From Acidobacteriota bacterium (GTDB lineage: Bacteria; Acidobacteriota; Terriglobia; Terriglobales; Acidobacteriaceae): a DNA stretch of 8,289 bases. Made by a program: the position numbers and the translations under genes. Each line of letters begins with the position of its first letter. The first letter of the stretch is position 1. The notes beneath the pieces are model-generated. The model was given only the letters and a program-made list of their open reading frames with translations, made no database searches and had not been told where the DNA came from. This document shows positions 1 through 5,855 of the stretch, piece after piece. Location of the stretch: positions 1 through 8,289 of the forward strand of contig QIAR01000354.1 of the NCBI GenBank assembly GCA_003225595.1, read 5' to 3'.

Positions 1-630
1 GGCGATGGTGAACATACCCAGCAGGAAACCCGCGTCTCCAATGCGGTTTACGATAAAAGCCTTGTTGGCGGCGTCGCTGGCCGACTTGCGATGGAAATAG
101 AACCCGATCAGCAAATATGAGCAGAGTCCCACGCCCTCCCATCCGACAAAGAGCACGGCGTAATTGTTCCCCAAGACCAGGATCAGCATGGAGAACATGA
201 ACAAGTTCAAGTACCCGAAGAACCGGTAATAACCACCTTCATGCCCCATGTATCCGATGGAATAAATGTGGATCAGCGTACCGACGCCGGTGACGAACAG
301 CAGCCAGATGCTGGATAAGGGATCAAGCAGGAATCCAACTTCAGCTTTGAAGTCTGCAGGCGTACCGGTTTGGGTTACATAGGTGAGATGACCCGTGTCG
401 CCGCCCAGCCAGGTATAGACAATCTTCTCGAAAGGCTTACCCGGGACATCGTGAGCATAATCCGTATACTGCCGGACCGCGCCACACGACCATATGAAAG
501 ACAGGACCACCACGCCGACGCAAACGGCGCTCACTGTGGATTTCTGCAATTTGCGGCCGAAGAAGAACATCATCGCCGCGCCGAAGGCGGGCAGCAGTGG
601 GATCAGCCAGATGTGTTCGAGAAAGCGCAT
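1..630 (-). CDS. nuoL: NADH-quinone oxidoreductase subunit L, N-terminal part (cut by window edge)
   Basis: This is a large antiporter-like membrane subunit of complex I, which takes part in proton pumping at the distal end of the membrane arm. Only the first 210 codons are present; the frame stays open to base 1. The ATG at 628-630 gives MRFLEHIWLIPLLPAF, a typical NuoL N-terminal membrane helix. Family hallmarks seen are FLLDPLSSIWLLFVTGVG (about residues 100-117), YSIGYMGHE, the GWEGVGLCSYLLIGF segment around residues 163-177 with the conserved proton-channel glutamate at about E165, and ANKAFIVNRIGDAGF near the cut. No clear Shine-Dalgarno precedes the start; the upstream bases belong to a period-7 repeat. 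The gene is last in the visible operon, 142 bases after nuoK. nuoM and nuoN would be expected beyond the edge, but this cannot be seen. Confidence 0.96.
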   Translation of the reverse strand, partial: MRFLEHIWLIPLLPAFGAAMMFFFGRKLQKSTVSAVCVGVVVLSFIWSCGAVRQYTDYAHDVPGKPFEKIVYTWLGGDTGHLTYVTQTGTPADFKAEVGFLLDPLSSIWLLFVTGVGTLIHIYSIGYMGHEGGYYRFFGYLNLFMFSMLILVLGNNYAVLFVGWEGVGLCSYLLIGFYFHRKSASDAANKAFIVNRIGDAGFLLGMFTIA

Positions 631-772
631 TCTGTCAATCGTTGATCGCTAGTCCTTGGCCGTTAGCTTTAGTCCTTAGCTCTGAGCAATTGGCATTTGG
701 CCGGCAACCGGGATTGCAGAGTTTTGCAAGAATCTCGATTGGCTAAATGCTTAAGTGCTAACTGCTGCTTTT
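631..772 (-). repeat. Degenerate period-7 repeat region between nuoK and nuoL
   Basis: This 142-base gap has no credible gene. Read on the minus strand, bases 683 to 635 fall into seven consecutive 7-base units that share a purine-rich start and a CTA/CAA-like end, for example AGAGCTA (683-677), AGGACTA, CGGCCAA, CGATCAA (648-642) and CGATTGA (641-635). The part next to nuoK (about 740-765) repeats TTAGC-like words at 7-9 base spacing. The units are degenerate, so this is a pattern call made by eye. It occupies the translation-initiation region of nuoL, and no Shine-Dalgarno is visible there. Confidence 0.55.
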
Positions 773-1078
773 CTACCACTTCAACAAATCGACTTCATCC
801 ACATTAACCGTTTCCTTATTGCGAAAGAAGGCGATCAGAATGCCCAATCCAACCGCTGCCTCGGCGGCGGCGTCGGTGATCACGAATATGGCAAACACCT
901 GCCCGTGTAATCCCCAGAGCCGCGAGAATGTAACCAGGTTCAGATTCACGGCGTTCAAAATCAGCTCAATAGACATCAGCACGATGACCACATTGCGGCG
1001 GGTTAGCACGCCCACAACGCCGAGGACAAACAGGCCGGCGGCGACTATCACGTAATGAAGTGTCGTAATTGGGACCAT
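773..1078 (-). CDS. nuoK: NADH-quinone oxidoreductase subunit K
   Basis: This is a small membrane subunit of complex I (MrpC/NuoK family), which sits between NuoJ and the antiporter-like subunits and contributes to the proton path. The 101-residue product has the usual family length and three membrane segments (about residues 7-26, 30-52 and 60-86). The two conserved intramembrane glutamates are visible: E38 in MSIELILNAVNLNLV and E73 in ITDAAAEAAVGLGILIA. The ATG at 1076-1078 gives MVPITTLHYVIVAAGLF, matching family N-termini. The last ten or so residues are acidic and extend slightly past the usual end. Unlike the upstream genes, it is separated from nuoJ by 118 bases. No good Shine-Dalgarno is seen. 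Confidence 0.97.
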   Translation of the reverse strand: MVPITTLHYVIVAAGLFVLGVVGVLTRRNVVIVLMSIELILNAVNLNLVTFSRLWGLHGQVFAIFVITDAAAEAAVGLGILIAFFRNKETVNVDEVDLLKW

Positions 1079-1196
1079 TTAGCTAATAACTCATCGCACT
1101 CAGCACTAAGCAGTCAATCCCTGAACAGTACCGCTTGCTGACTGTACCCAGAACTCATCGCGGGCTGATTGCCGAGTGCTGATCGCCGAGTGCTAT
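1079..1196 (-). repeat. Period-7/14 repeat region between nuoJ and nuoK
   Basis: The 118-base gap holds no credible gene. On the plus strand, 1167-1180 (gattgccgagtgct) and 1181-1194 (gatcgccgagtgct) form a tandem 14-base repeat with one mismatch. Close to nuoK, three 7-base units follow each other: catcgca (1092-1098), ctcagca (1099-1105) and ctaagca (1106-1112). The 10-mer aactcatcgc occurs at both 1088-1097 and 1152-1161. CAGTCA (1111-1116) and TGACTG (1139-1144) could form a weak stem. The layout resembles the nuoK-nuoL gap. Confidence 0.65.
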
Positions 1197-1709
1197 TCAA
1201 ATTCTCTTCTTCGCCATGACCACTGCGCCGATGATCGCCACCAGCAGCAACAGCGATGCAATCTCGAAGGCAAACATATATTCCCGATAAAGCAGCACGC
1301 CAACGTTCTGCGTGTTTTGGCTCTCGTTGGGAATTTGTGCAGTGGGAGCGGGCAGCAGCGCTCTGCCTTTCACGTACACCAGCACGAACAGCACGCCCAA
1401 CACTCCGGCTGCGATGAATCCGACAATCCATTGTTTATTGAACTGCTCCTCTTTTTGACTGCGCTCAATGCTCACCAGCATGATTACGAACAAGAAGAGC
1501 ACCATGATACCGCCGGCATACAGAATGATCTGAACGCCGGCGACAAACGGCGCATAGAGCATCAGGTAGAGTCCAGCCAGGGCAAGCAGCGTGAGAATCA
1601 GCGCCAGCGCCGAATGCACTGCGTTCTTGCGAGTAATCACCAGGATGCCGCCGAGCAGAGCCAACCCGGAGAGCAGATAGAAGAAAAACGGAGTGGCAAT
1701 GGGGGTCAT
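1197..1709 (-). CDS. nuoJ: NADH-quinone oxidoreductase subunit J
   Basis: This is a membrane subunit of complex I that lies between the quinone-site module and NuoK; its third helix is a conformational switch in known structures. The product is 170 residues with five membrane segments: about 8-25, 31-51, 56-79, 96-115 and 144-166. Family signatures are VAGVQIILYAGGIMVLFLFVI (about 56-76) and the C-terminal FEIASLLLLVAIIGAVV. I chose the ATG at 1707-1709, one base after the nuoH stop. A longer reading from a TTG at 1730 would overlap nuoH by 20 bases and add MWGCCSN, which looks nothing like the family. A short polar loop (PTAQIPNESQNTQN, about 122-135) precedes the last helix. nuoI, which normally sits between nuoH and nuoJ, is missing. 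Confidence 0.96.
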   Translation of the reverse strand: MTPIATPFFFYLLSGLALLGGILVITRKNAVHSALALILTLLALAGLYLMLYAPFVAGVQIILYAGGIMVLFLFVIMLVSIERSQKEEQFNKQWIVGFIAAGVLGVLFVLVYVKGRALLPAPTAQIPNESQNTQNVGVLLYREYMFAFEIASLLLLVAIIGAVVMAKKRI

Positions 1710-1710
1710 A

Positions 1711-2988
1711 TTAGAGCAGCACCCCCACAACTGCGGTTAGGATCAGCACACCGATTCCCATGGGCAACAGCACCTTCCATCCCACTTTCATCAGTTGGTC
1801 GAAGCGGTAGCGCGGAAATGTGCCGCGATACCAAATGTAGAGATACATAAACGCAGCGACTTTGAACGAGAACCAGTAGATGTCCTGGATCCGGTCGCGG
1901 ACCGGCGGCATCAGCAGGACCAGTCCAATAAGCCCGAGCACCGCGCCGAATCCCCCAAGGCCGAGGGTCTGCACACGAAAATACGGGTGCTTTGGCATGC
2001 GCATTGTGCCCACGAAAGCAATCACGGCAAGTAGGAGGAAGGTGACTCCCGGGAAAAGAGAGAATACCAGGTCCCATGTCTCGCCCGTCAGCCAGTTGGG
2101 GAACGGGCGTAGCCAACCGCCGAGCCAGAGCGTGACTGCGATTGCCGAGACGGCGATCATCGCGGAATATTCGGCCAGGAAAAATAGCGACCAGCGAAAC
2201 CCGCTGTACTCGGTGTGGAAACCGGCCGTCAATTCGGATTCGGCTTCAGGCAGATCAAATGGTGCACGATTGGTTTCGGCCACCATCGCGACCGCGAAGA
2301 TAAAAAACGCAATTAGTCCCAGCGGGAAAAATTTGAATATAAACCAGGCATGTTGTTCTTGCTGAGCTTTGACAATCTCAATCATACTCAGCGTGCCAGT
2401 GCCGGTGCCGCTCCCCACGCCGTAGAGTCCGATTCCATGCAGGCTGGTCATTAGGATTGCAGCAACCACCGCCAGCCCCATGGCGATTTCATACGAAACC
2501 ATCTGAGCGCTGGAACGCAGCGCGCCAATCAGCGGATAGTGTGAATTTGACGCCCAGCCCGCCATCACGATCGCCAGGACGCCCAGCGACGACACGCCGA
2601 GCATAAACAGCACTCCGATGTTCATGTCGGTCACCGCGTGCGTGGGCCCGAAGGGTACAACGATAAAAACAGTAAATGCGGTAATGACTACCATCACCGG
2701 CGCTGTCCAGAAGACGACCTTGTCGGCTTCTGCCGGCATGATGTCTTCCTTGATCAACAACTTGATGGCATCGGCAATTGGCTGCAGCAGTCCGTGCGGA
2801 CCCACTCTCATCGGCCCGAGACGAACTTGCATGTGGGCCAGGATCTTTCGCTCCAGCCAGTTCATCGCAATAACCGCGACAGAAAGCCCGAGGAAGATAA
2901 GGATGATATAGACGAACGCCCAGAACTGGTTCCCGGCTTGGCCCGGAGTAGTGTTGGACTTGAGATACGAAGTGATGTAGTCGAGCAT
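1711..2988 (-). CDS. nuoH: NADH-quinone oxidoreductase subunit H, long form
   Basis: This is a membrane subunit of complex I that forms the entrance and chamber of the quinone site with NuoB and NuoD. Conserved parts are NWLERKILAHMQVRLGPMRVG (about residues 43-63), GLLQPIADAIKLL, and AETNRAPFDLPEAESEL plus TAGFHTEYSG (237-263), the acidic loop near the quinone cavity. RFDQLMKVGWKVLLP (395-409) marks the conserved C-terminal helix. At 425 residues it is about 100 longer than E. coli NuoH (325). The extra length lies mainly in a Gly/Thr-rich segment near 190-210 and in two added hydrophobic segments at about 312-328 and 343-360. The ATG at 2986-2988 shares one base with the nuoD stop (TGATG). 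GAGGTG at 2997-3002, eight bases upstream, is a good Shine-Dalgarno. Confidence 0.96.
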   Translation of the reverse strand: MLDYITSYLKSNTTPGQAGNQFWAFVYIILIFLGLSVAVIAMNWLERKILAHMQVRLGPMRVGPHGLLQPIADAIKLLIKEDIMPAEADKVVFWTAPVMVVITAFTVFIVVPFGPTHAVTDMNIGVLFMLGVSSLGVLAIVMAGWASNSHYPLIGALRSSAQMVSYEIAMGLAVVAAILMTSLHGIGLYGVGSGTGTGTLSMIEIVKAQQEQHAWFIFKFFPLGLIAFFIFAVAMVAETNRAPFDLPEAESELTAGFHTEYSGFRWSLFFLAEYSAMIAVSAIAVTLWLGGWLRPFPNWLTGETWDLVFSLFPGVTFLLLAVIAFVGTMRMPKHPYFRVQTLGLGGFGAVLGLIGLVLLMPPVRDRIQDIYWFSFKVAAFMYLYIWYRGTFPRYRFDQLMKVGWKVLLPMGIGVLILTAVVGVLL

Positions 2989-4145
2989 CAGCGGTCCACC
3001 TCGCCCAGAACGATGTCGAGCGTTCCGATGACCGCAATTACGTCAGCGACCAGTTGTCCGCGCACCATCACGTCAAGCGCCTGAAGGTTCACAAACGACG
3101 GTGGCCGCACGCGCACACGATAGGGCTGAGTGGAACCATCACTGACGATGAAATATCCGAGTTCGCCCTTGGGAGCCTCGATTGAGTGATAGATCTCTCC
3201 CACAGGCGGCTTGATCACTTTGGGGACTTTGGCCATGATCGGGCCTTCGGGAATCTTTTCCACTGCCTGGCGGATGATGCGCAACGATTGCCGCATCTCG
3301 GCCATCCGCACCAGGTATCGGTCGTAGGTGTCACCGTTCTGGCCGACTGGAATTTCGAAATCGAAATCGGAGTAGGCAGCATACGGCTGGGCTTTGCGGA
3401 CATCCCAGTGCACCCCACTCGCCCGCAGCACCGGCCCGGTCACACCCAGCGCGATGCAATCCTTGCCGGAAATTTTACCAACGCCCTTCGTACGTTCCAC
3501 CCAGATACGGTTCGTAGTTAGCAGTTCCTCATACTCGTCAATTTTGGGCGCCACAAAAACAAGGAACTTTTTTACGTCCTGCTCAAATCCTTCGTACGTC
3601 TCGTACAGGCACCCGCCGATGCGGAAAGCGTGCGTGGTCAGCCGCGCGCCGCAATACTTCTCGAAAATTTTGAGAATCTCTTCCCGGTCGCGGAAGGTAT
3701 AGAAGAGTGGCGTAATGGCGCCAATATCAAGGGCGTGTGTCCCCAGCCAGAGCATGTGGCTCGCCAGCCGGTTCAACTCAGTCAGAATCACGCGAATATA
3801 GTTAGCCCGCGGCGGCGCCTTTACGTCCAGCAACTTCTCGACAGCTTCGCAGTAGCCTAAGCCATTGGAAACCGCGGCAACGTAGTCCATGCGATCCACG
3901 TAAGGATTGAACATCGCGTAGGTGCGGTTTTCGGCGATTTTTTCCACCCCGCGGTGCAGGTATCCGATCACGCACTCGGTGCCGAGAACTTTTTCGCCGT
4001 CGAGCTTGAGGATAACGCGCAGCACGCCGTGAGTGGCCGGGTGCTGTGGCCCCATATTGATGATGAGCTCGTTGGAATCGAGGAAAGTCTTGTCATGTTC
4101 CTCGAGTTCCAGATGCGAAGTAGTAGAAGTGCTCCCGTCCGTCAT
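2988..4145 (-). CDS. nuoD: NADH-quinone oxidoreductase subunit D (49-kDa type)
   Basis: This is a peripheral-arm subunit of complex I, related to [NiFe]-hydrogenase large subunits. With NuoB and NuoH it builds the quinone reduction site. The 385-residue product contains GPQHPATHG (32-40), whose histidines line the quinone head-group site, and DRMDY (84-88), whose tyrosine corresponds by position to the quinone-binding tyrosine of the family. RIGGCLYETYEGFEQDV, GVTGPVLRASG and the terminal LDIVLGEVDR are also typical. It is unfused, unlike E. coli NuoCD. The first 20 or so residues are a polar Ser/Thr/acidic leader. The start ATG overlaps the nuoC stop by four bases (ATGA). The downstream neighbour is nuoH directly; nuoE, nuoF and nuoG, which normally lie between, are absent. 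Confidence 0.98.
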   Translation of the reverse strand: MTDGSTSTTSHLELEEHDKTFLDSNELIINMGPQHPATHGVLRVILKLDGEKVLGTECVIGYLHRGVEKIAENRTYAMFNPYVDRMDYVAAVSNGLGYCEAVEKLLDVKAPPRANYIRVILTELNRLASHMLWLGTHALDIGAITPLFYTFRDREEILKIFEKYCGARLTTHAFRIGGCLYETYEGFEQDVKKFLVFVAPKIDEYEELLTTNRIWVERTKGVGKISGKDCIALGVTGPVLRASGVHWDVRKAQPYAAYSDFDFEIPVGQNGDTYDRYLVRMAEMRQSLRIIRQAVEKIPEGPIMAKVPKVIKPPVGEIYHSIEAPKGELGYFIVSDGSTQPYRVRVRPPSFVNLQALDVMVRGQLVADVIAVIGTLDIVLGEVDR

Positions 4146-4867
4146 TGGCCGCTTTCAATCCCGAGGTTGATCTGCACCCATTCTTTGTCCTGTTGAATAA
4201 TTCCGTATTCTTTGCGTAGCGGATGGCCCTTCCACCCTTCCGGCAGCAGGATTCGCTTGAGGTCGGGATGTCCCTCAAAGCGAATACCGAACATGTCATA
4301 GACTTCGCGCTCGATCCAGTTCGCAGTGGCCCAGATACTTACGGAACTGGGCAGTGCCTCACCGTCAGCAATCAGTGTCTTCACCCGAATGCGTTCGTTG
4401 CGCGCGAAAGAATAGAGAATCCAAACGACATCGAAGGGCTTTTCACGGCTGGGATAGTGGACAGCGGTGATATCCACGCAATAGTCGAACTGTTCCTGGT
4501 CTCGCAGGACCTGGAGGATCTCCGGAATGAGCGAGCGATCCACGACCATATAATTCTGGCCCAGATAAGTGCTGGCTTCACCAATTCCCGACCCGAATTG
4601 GCGCTTGAGCGTGGCGACCATCGGTGAGTCCCAAGGAATTGGAGCTGGGCCGGCAGGTTTGACAGGAGCCGCCGGTGTGTGGCCACCTGCCGCTGCGGCC
4701 GGTTTGGGAGGTGTTGCGGACGGAGTTGCAGGCTCGGGGGGAGGCGGACTCGCGCTGACCTTTTCTGCGGCTGAGGTTGTCTGGACCGAGCCAATAGGCT
4801 TTTCCACCCCAGGTTTGTTGCCGCCGCCGGGCGGCGTCGGCAAAGTAGGCTTGGTTTCGTCGGGCAT
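4142..4867 (-). CDS. nuoC: NADH-quinone oxidoreductase subunit C (30-kDa type) with Pro/Ala-rich N-terminal extension
   Basis: This is a peripheral-arm subunit of complex I that binds NuoD and supports the cytoplasmic arm; it has no cofactor. The folded domain runs from about residue 80 to 225 and includes FDYCVDITAVHYPS (127-140) and the family signature EREVYDMFGIRFEGH (186-200), followed by PDLKRILLPEGW. Residues 1-79 are a low-complexity stretch rich in Pro, Ala, Gly and Lys with no hydrophobic segment, so neither a signal peptide nor a membrane anchor. Most family members lack it. The ATG at 4865-4867 is the start I prefer because the frame is open throughout. An internal start near M83 would remove the extension, and no strong Shine-Dalgarno settles the question. 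The gene overlaps nuoD by four bases. A promoter candidate lies just upstream. Confidence 0.93.
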   Translation of the reverse strand: MPDETKPTLPTPPGGGNKPGVEKPIGSVQTTSAAEKVSASPPPPEPATPSATPPKPAAAAGGHTPAAPVKPAGPAPIPWDSPMVATLKRQFGSGIGEASTYLGQNYMVVDRSLIPEILQVLRDQEQFDYCVDITAVHYPSREKPFDVVWILYSFARNERIRVKTLIADGEALPSSVSIWATANWIEREVYDMFGIRFEGHPDLKRILLPEGWKGHPLRKEYGIIQQDKEWVQINLGIESGQ

Positions 4868-4917
4868 AGCTGGGAAGGTTCAACTCTCCGGGCCGCAGAT
4901 TCTCGGAAGAACCTTAA

Positions 4918-4946
4918 TTTCTAACAGCTTAGCAGTACGGTGTCAA
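4918..4946 (-). promoter_or_regulatory. Sigma70-type promoter candidate upstream of nuoC
   Basis: On the minus strand a perfect TTGACA -35 box (4946-4941) is followed after 17 bases by TAGAAA (4923-4918), which matches four of six positions of the -10 consensus. The predicted transcript would start near 4911, about 44 bases before the nuoC ATG. It lies in the 91-base gap after the PH-domain-like gene, the only sizeable gap between nuoA and nuoJ. Confidence 0.42.
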
Positions 4947-4958
4947 CGGGCGCGCGTC

Positions 4959-5285
4959 TCAGGGTCGTGCTCCAGCTCGGGTTGTTTGAAGTTTCTCGAT
5001 CAAATCCCGAATCCTTTCCGCATCCCGCTTGCGGTGTCCATGACTGAGGATCGGGGTGGTTCCACCCGAGGAATCAATCCGGATCTCAGACCACACGAGC
5101 CCGGTCGAAATCTGTACCGAAGCCACTTTTCCAATGGCAATGCTCTCCTGATTGCTGCCGAACAGCCGGGGCTTTACACGCAAGACATGCTCCGGAGTAA
5201 CCACAATGCGTGTTGGAAACAAGAGATTGCCTCGAGTCCAGCGGCTGGCGACAAAAGTCTCGGTCTGCGGAACTGGATCAACCAT
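4959..5285 (-). CDS. Small PH-domain-like protein between nuoA and nuoC
   Basis: The product is 108 residues from the ATG at 5283-5285; a TTG six bases upstream would add two residues. The pattern is FVASRWTRGNLLFPTRIVVTP, then VLRVKPRLFGSNQESIAIGKVASVQIS, then IRIDSSGG, ending in a helix (DAERIRDLIEKLQ). Alternating strands with a C-terminal amphipathic helix fit the small bacterial PH-like fold (bPH_2/YdbS-like). This is a recognition by pattern, not a proven homology. There is no membrane segment, signal peptide or cysteine, so it cannot replace NuoB, whose usual place it takes and which binds a 4Fe-4S cluster. It begins 12 bases after the nuoA stop, so it is likely co-transcribed with nuoA. 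No role in complex I is known to me; its function is unknown. Confidence 0.75.
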   Translation of the reverse strand: MVDPVPQTETFVASRWTRGNLLFPTRIVVTPEHVLRVKPRLFGSNQESIAIGKVASVQISTGLVWSEIRIDSSGGTTPILSHGHRKRDAERIRDLIEKLQTTRAGARP

Positions 5286-5297
5286 GTGCAATCAGGC

Positions 5298-5654
5298 TCA
5301 CACCCACTCCAGAGCGCCCTTCTTCCAAATCCAGATGTAACCGACCACAAGGATTAAGAGGAAGATCAGCATCTCCAGCAACCCGTATAGGCCGAAGGCC
5401 TTGAACTGCACCGCCCAGGGAAACAGGAAGATAATCTCCACGTCGAAGACCACGAACAGGATGGCGACAATATAAAAGCGGACAGTGTAGCGGCCGCGGG
5501 CGTTGTCCACTGGGTCGATGCCGCATTCGTAGGGCATCAGCTTCGCCTTGTGCGGATTTTCTGGACGAACTAGTTTTGCAGCGAGTAGCGTCACTGGAAT
5601 CAGAATCGCTATAAAAGCGACGAAGATAAAGATTGGAACGTAGTTCTGCGGCAT
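5298..5654 (-). CDS. nuoA: NADH-quinone oxidoreductase subunit A
   Basis: This is a small membrane subunit of complex I beside NuoH and NuoJ; its cytoplasmic loop helps shape the quinone site. The 118-residue product has three membrane segments (about 7-27, 60-82 and 90-110). The conserved loop includes MPYECGIDP (40-48), with the cysteine known to change accessibility in active/deactive transitions of the mitochondrial ND3 homologue. It is followed by RFYIVAILFVVFDVEIIFLF, ending near residue 78 and containing the conserved D71 and E73. The ATG at 5652-5654 gives MPQNYVPIFIFVAFIAIL, as expected. It is the first gene of the operon, divergent from lysS. A purine-rich stretch lies upstream, but its Shine-Dalgarno spacing is poor. 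nuoB does not follow it. Confidence 0.97.
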   Translation of the reverse strand: MPQNYVPIFIFVAFIAILIPVTLLAAKLVRPENPHKAKLMPYECGIDPVDNARGRYTVRFYIVAILFVVFDVEIIFLFPWAVQFKAFGLYGLLEMLIFLLILVVGYIWIWKKGALEWV

Positions 5655-5703
5655 CAGATTCTTCGCGTTACTTCCCTTCCTCTCGCGAAAATCGTAATGG
5701 GCA

Positions 5704-5733
5704 ATACTACCCCCGAAAGCGCTGCGGCTTCAA
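5704..5733 (-). promoter_or_regulatory. Weak sigma70-type promoter candidate for nuoA
   Basis: On the minus strand TTGAAG (5733-5728) and TAGTAT (5709-5704) are separated by 18 bases. Each box matches its consensus at four of six positions. Initiation near 5697 would leave a leader of about 43 bases before the nuoA ATG. Other AT-rich words nearby could serve as well. Confidence 0.28.
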
Positions 5734-5783
5734 GAATTATGCGTGTGGAGGTGAGTACTGACGGTCGGCTACGCTCACTTGTT

Positions 5784-5789
5784 TATAAT
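5784..5789 (+). promoter_or_regulatory. Candidate -10 box (TATAAT) for lysS
   Basis: A perfect TATAAT lies 66 bases before the lysS start, with predicted initiation near 5796. No good -35 box sits at the normal distance; the nearest TTGACA-like word, CTGACG at 5758-5763, is 20 bases away. The call rests on the -10 box and its position alone. Confidence 0.38.
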
Positions 5790-5845
5790 CGCTGTTTTAT
5801 ATTTGGGCACATCCGCTTTTGGGAGCGGCTGACCGAGAGTTGAGT

Positions 5846-5850
5846 AAGGA
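5846..5850 (+). promoter_or_regulatory. Shine-Dalgarno AAGGA that fixes the TTG start of lysS
   Basis: AAGGA lies five bases before the TTG at 5856-5858. An in-frame TGA at 5841-5843 rules out any earlier start, and no ATG lies near the beginning of the frame. The Shine-Dalgarno and the LysRS-like N-terminus therefore support TTG initiation. Confidence 0.75.
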
Positions 5851-5855
5851 ACGAT

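Larger units (their letters stand above)
5655..5855. other. Divergent intergenic region between nuoA and lysS
   Basis: This 201-base region separates two divergent genes and should contain both promoters. No ORF in it looks like a gene. It holds the two promoter candidates listed separately and a small hairpin before lysS: ccgct (5813-5817) and agcgg (5824-5828), a 5-bp stem with a 6-base loop. Confidence 0.6.

Noticed and set aside
370..645. Plus-strand frame of 91 codons opposite nuoL
   Set aside because: It is antisense to the conserved nuoL N-terminus and unrecognisable as a protein.
631..1196. CRISPR array in the nuo intergenic gaps
   Set aside because: The repeats have a 7- or 14-base step with no regular spacers or 24-40 base repeat units, and no cas genes are nearby.
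1707..1730. Longer nuoJ start at TTG 1730
   Set aside because: It adds MWGCCSN, unlike the family, and overlaps nuoH by 20 bases; the ATG at 1707-1709 fits better.
1176..1850. Open frame of 224 codons on the plus strand across nuoJ and the end of nuoH
   Set aside because: It is antisense to clearly conserved nuoJ and nuoH, rich in His and Gln as expected from reading Leu/Val/Ile-rich membrane-protein codons backwards, and matches no family I recognise.
1706..2116. Minus-strand frame of 136 codons overlapping nuoH
   Set aside because: It is in an alternative frame of nuoH with Arg/Pro/Ala-rich composition; the nuoH frame shows all family motifs.
4569..5357. Open frame of 262 codons on the plus strand opposite nuoC, the PH-like gene and the end of nuoA
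   Set aside because: Its Gly/Ala/Pro-rich start mirrors the Pro/Ala-rich nuoC extension on the other strand, and it crosses three genes and a promoter-like gap. It is a composition shadow.
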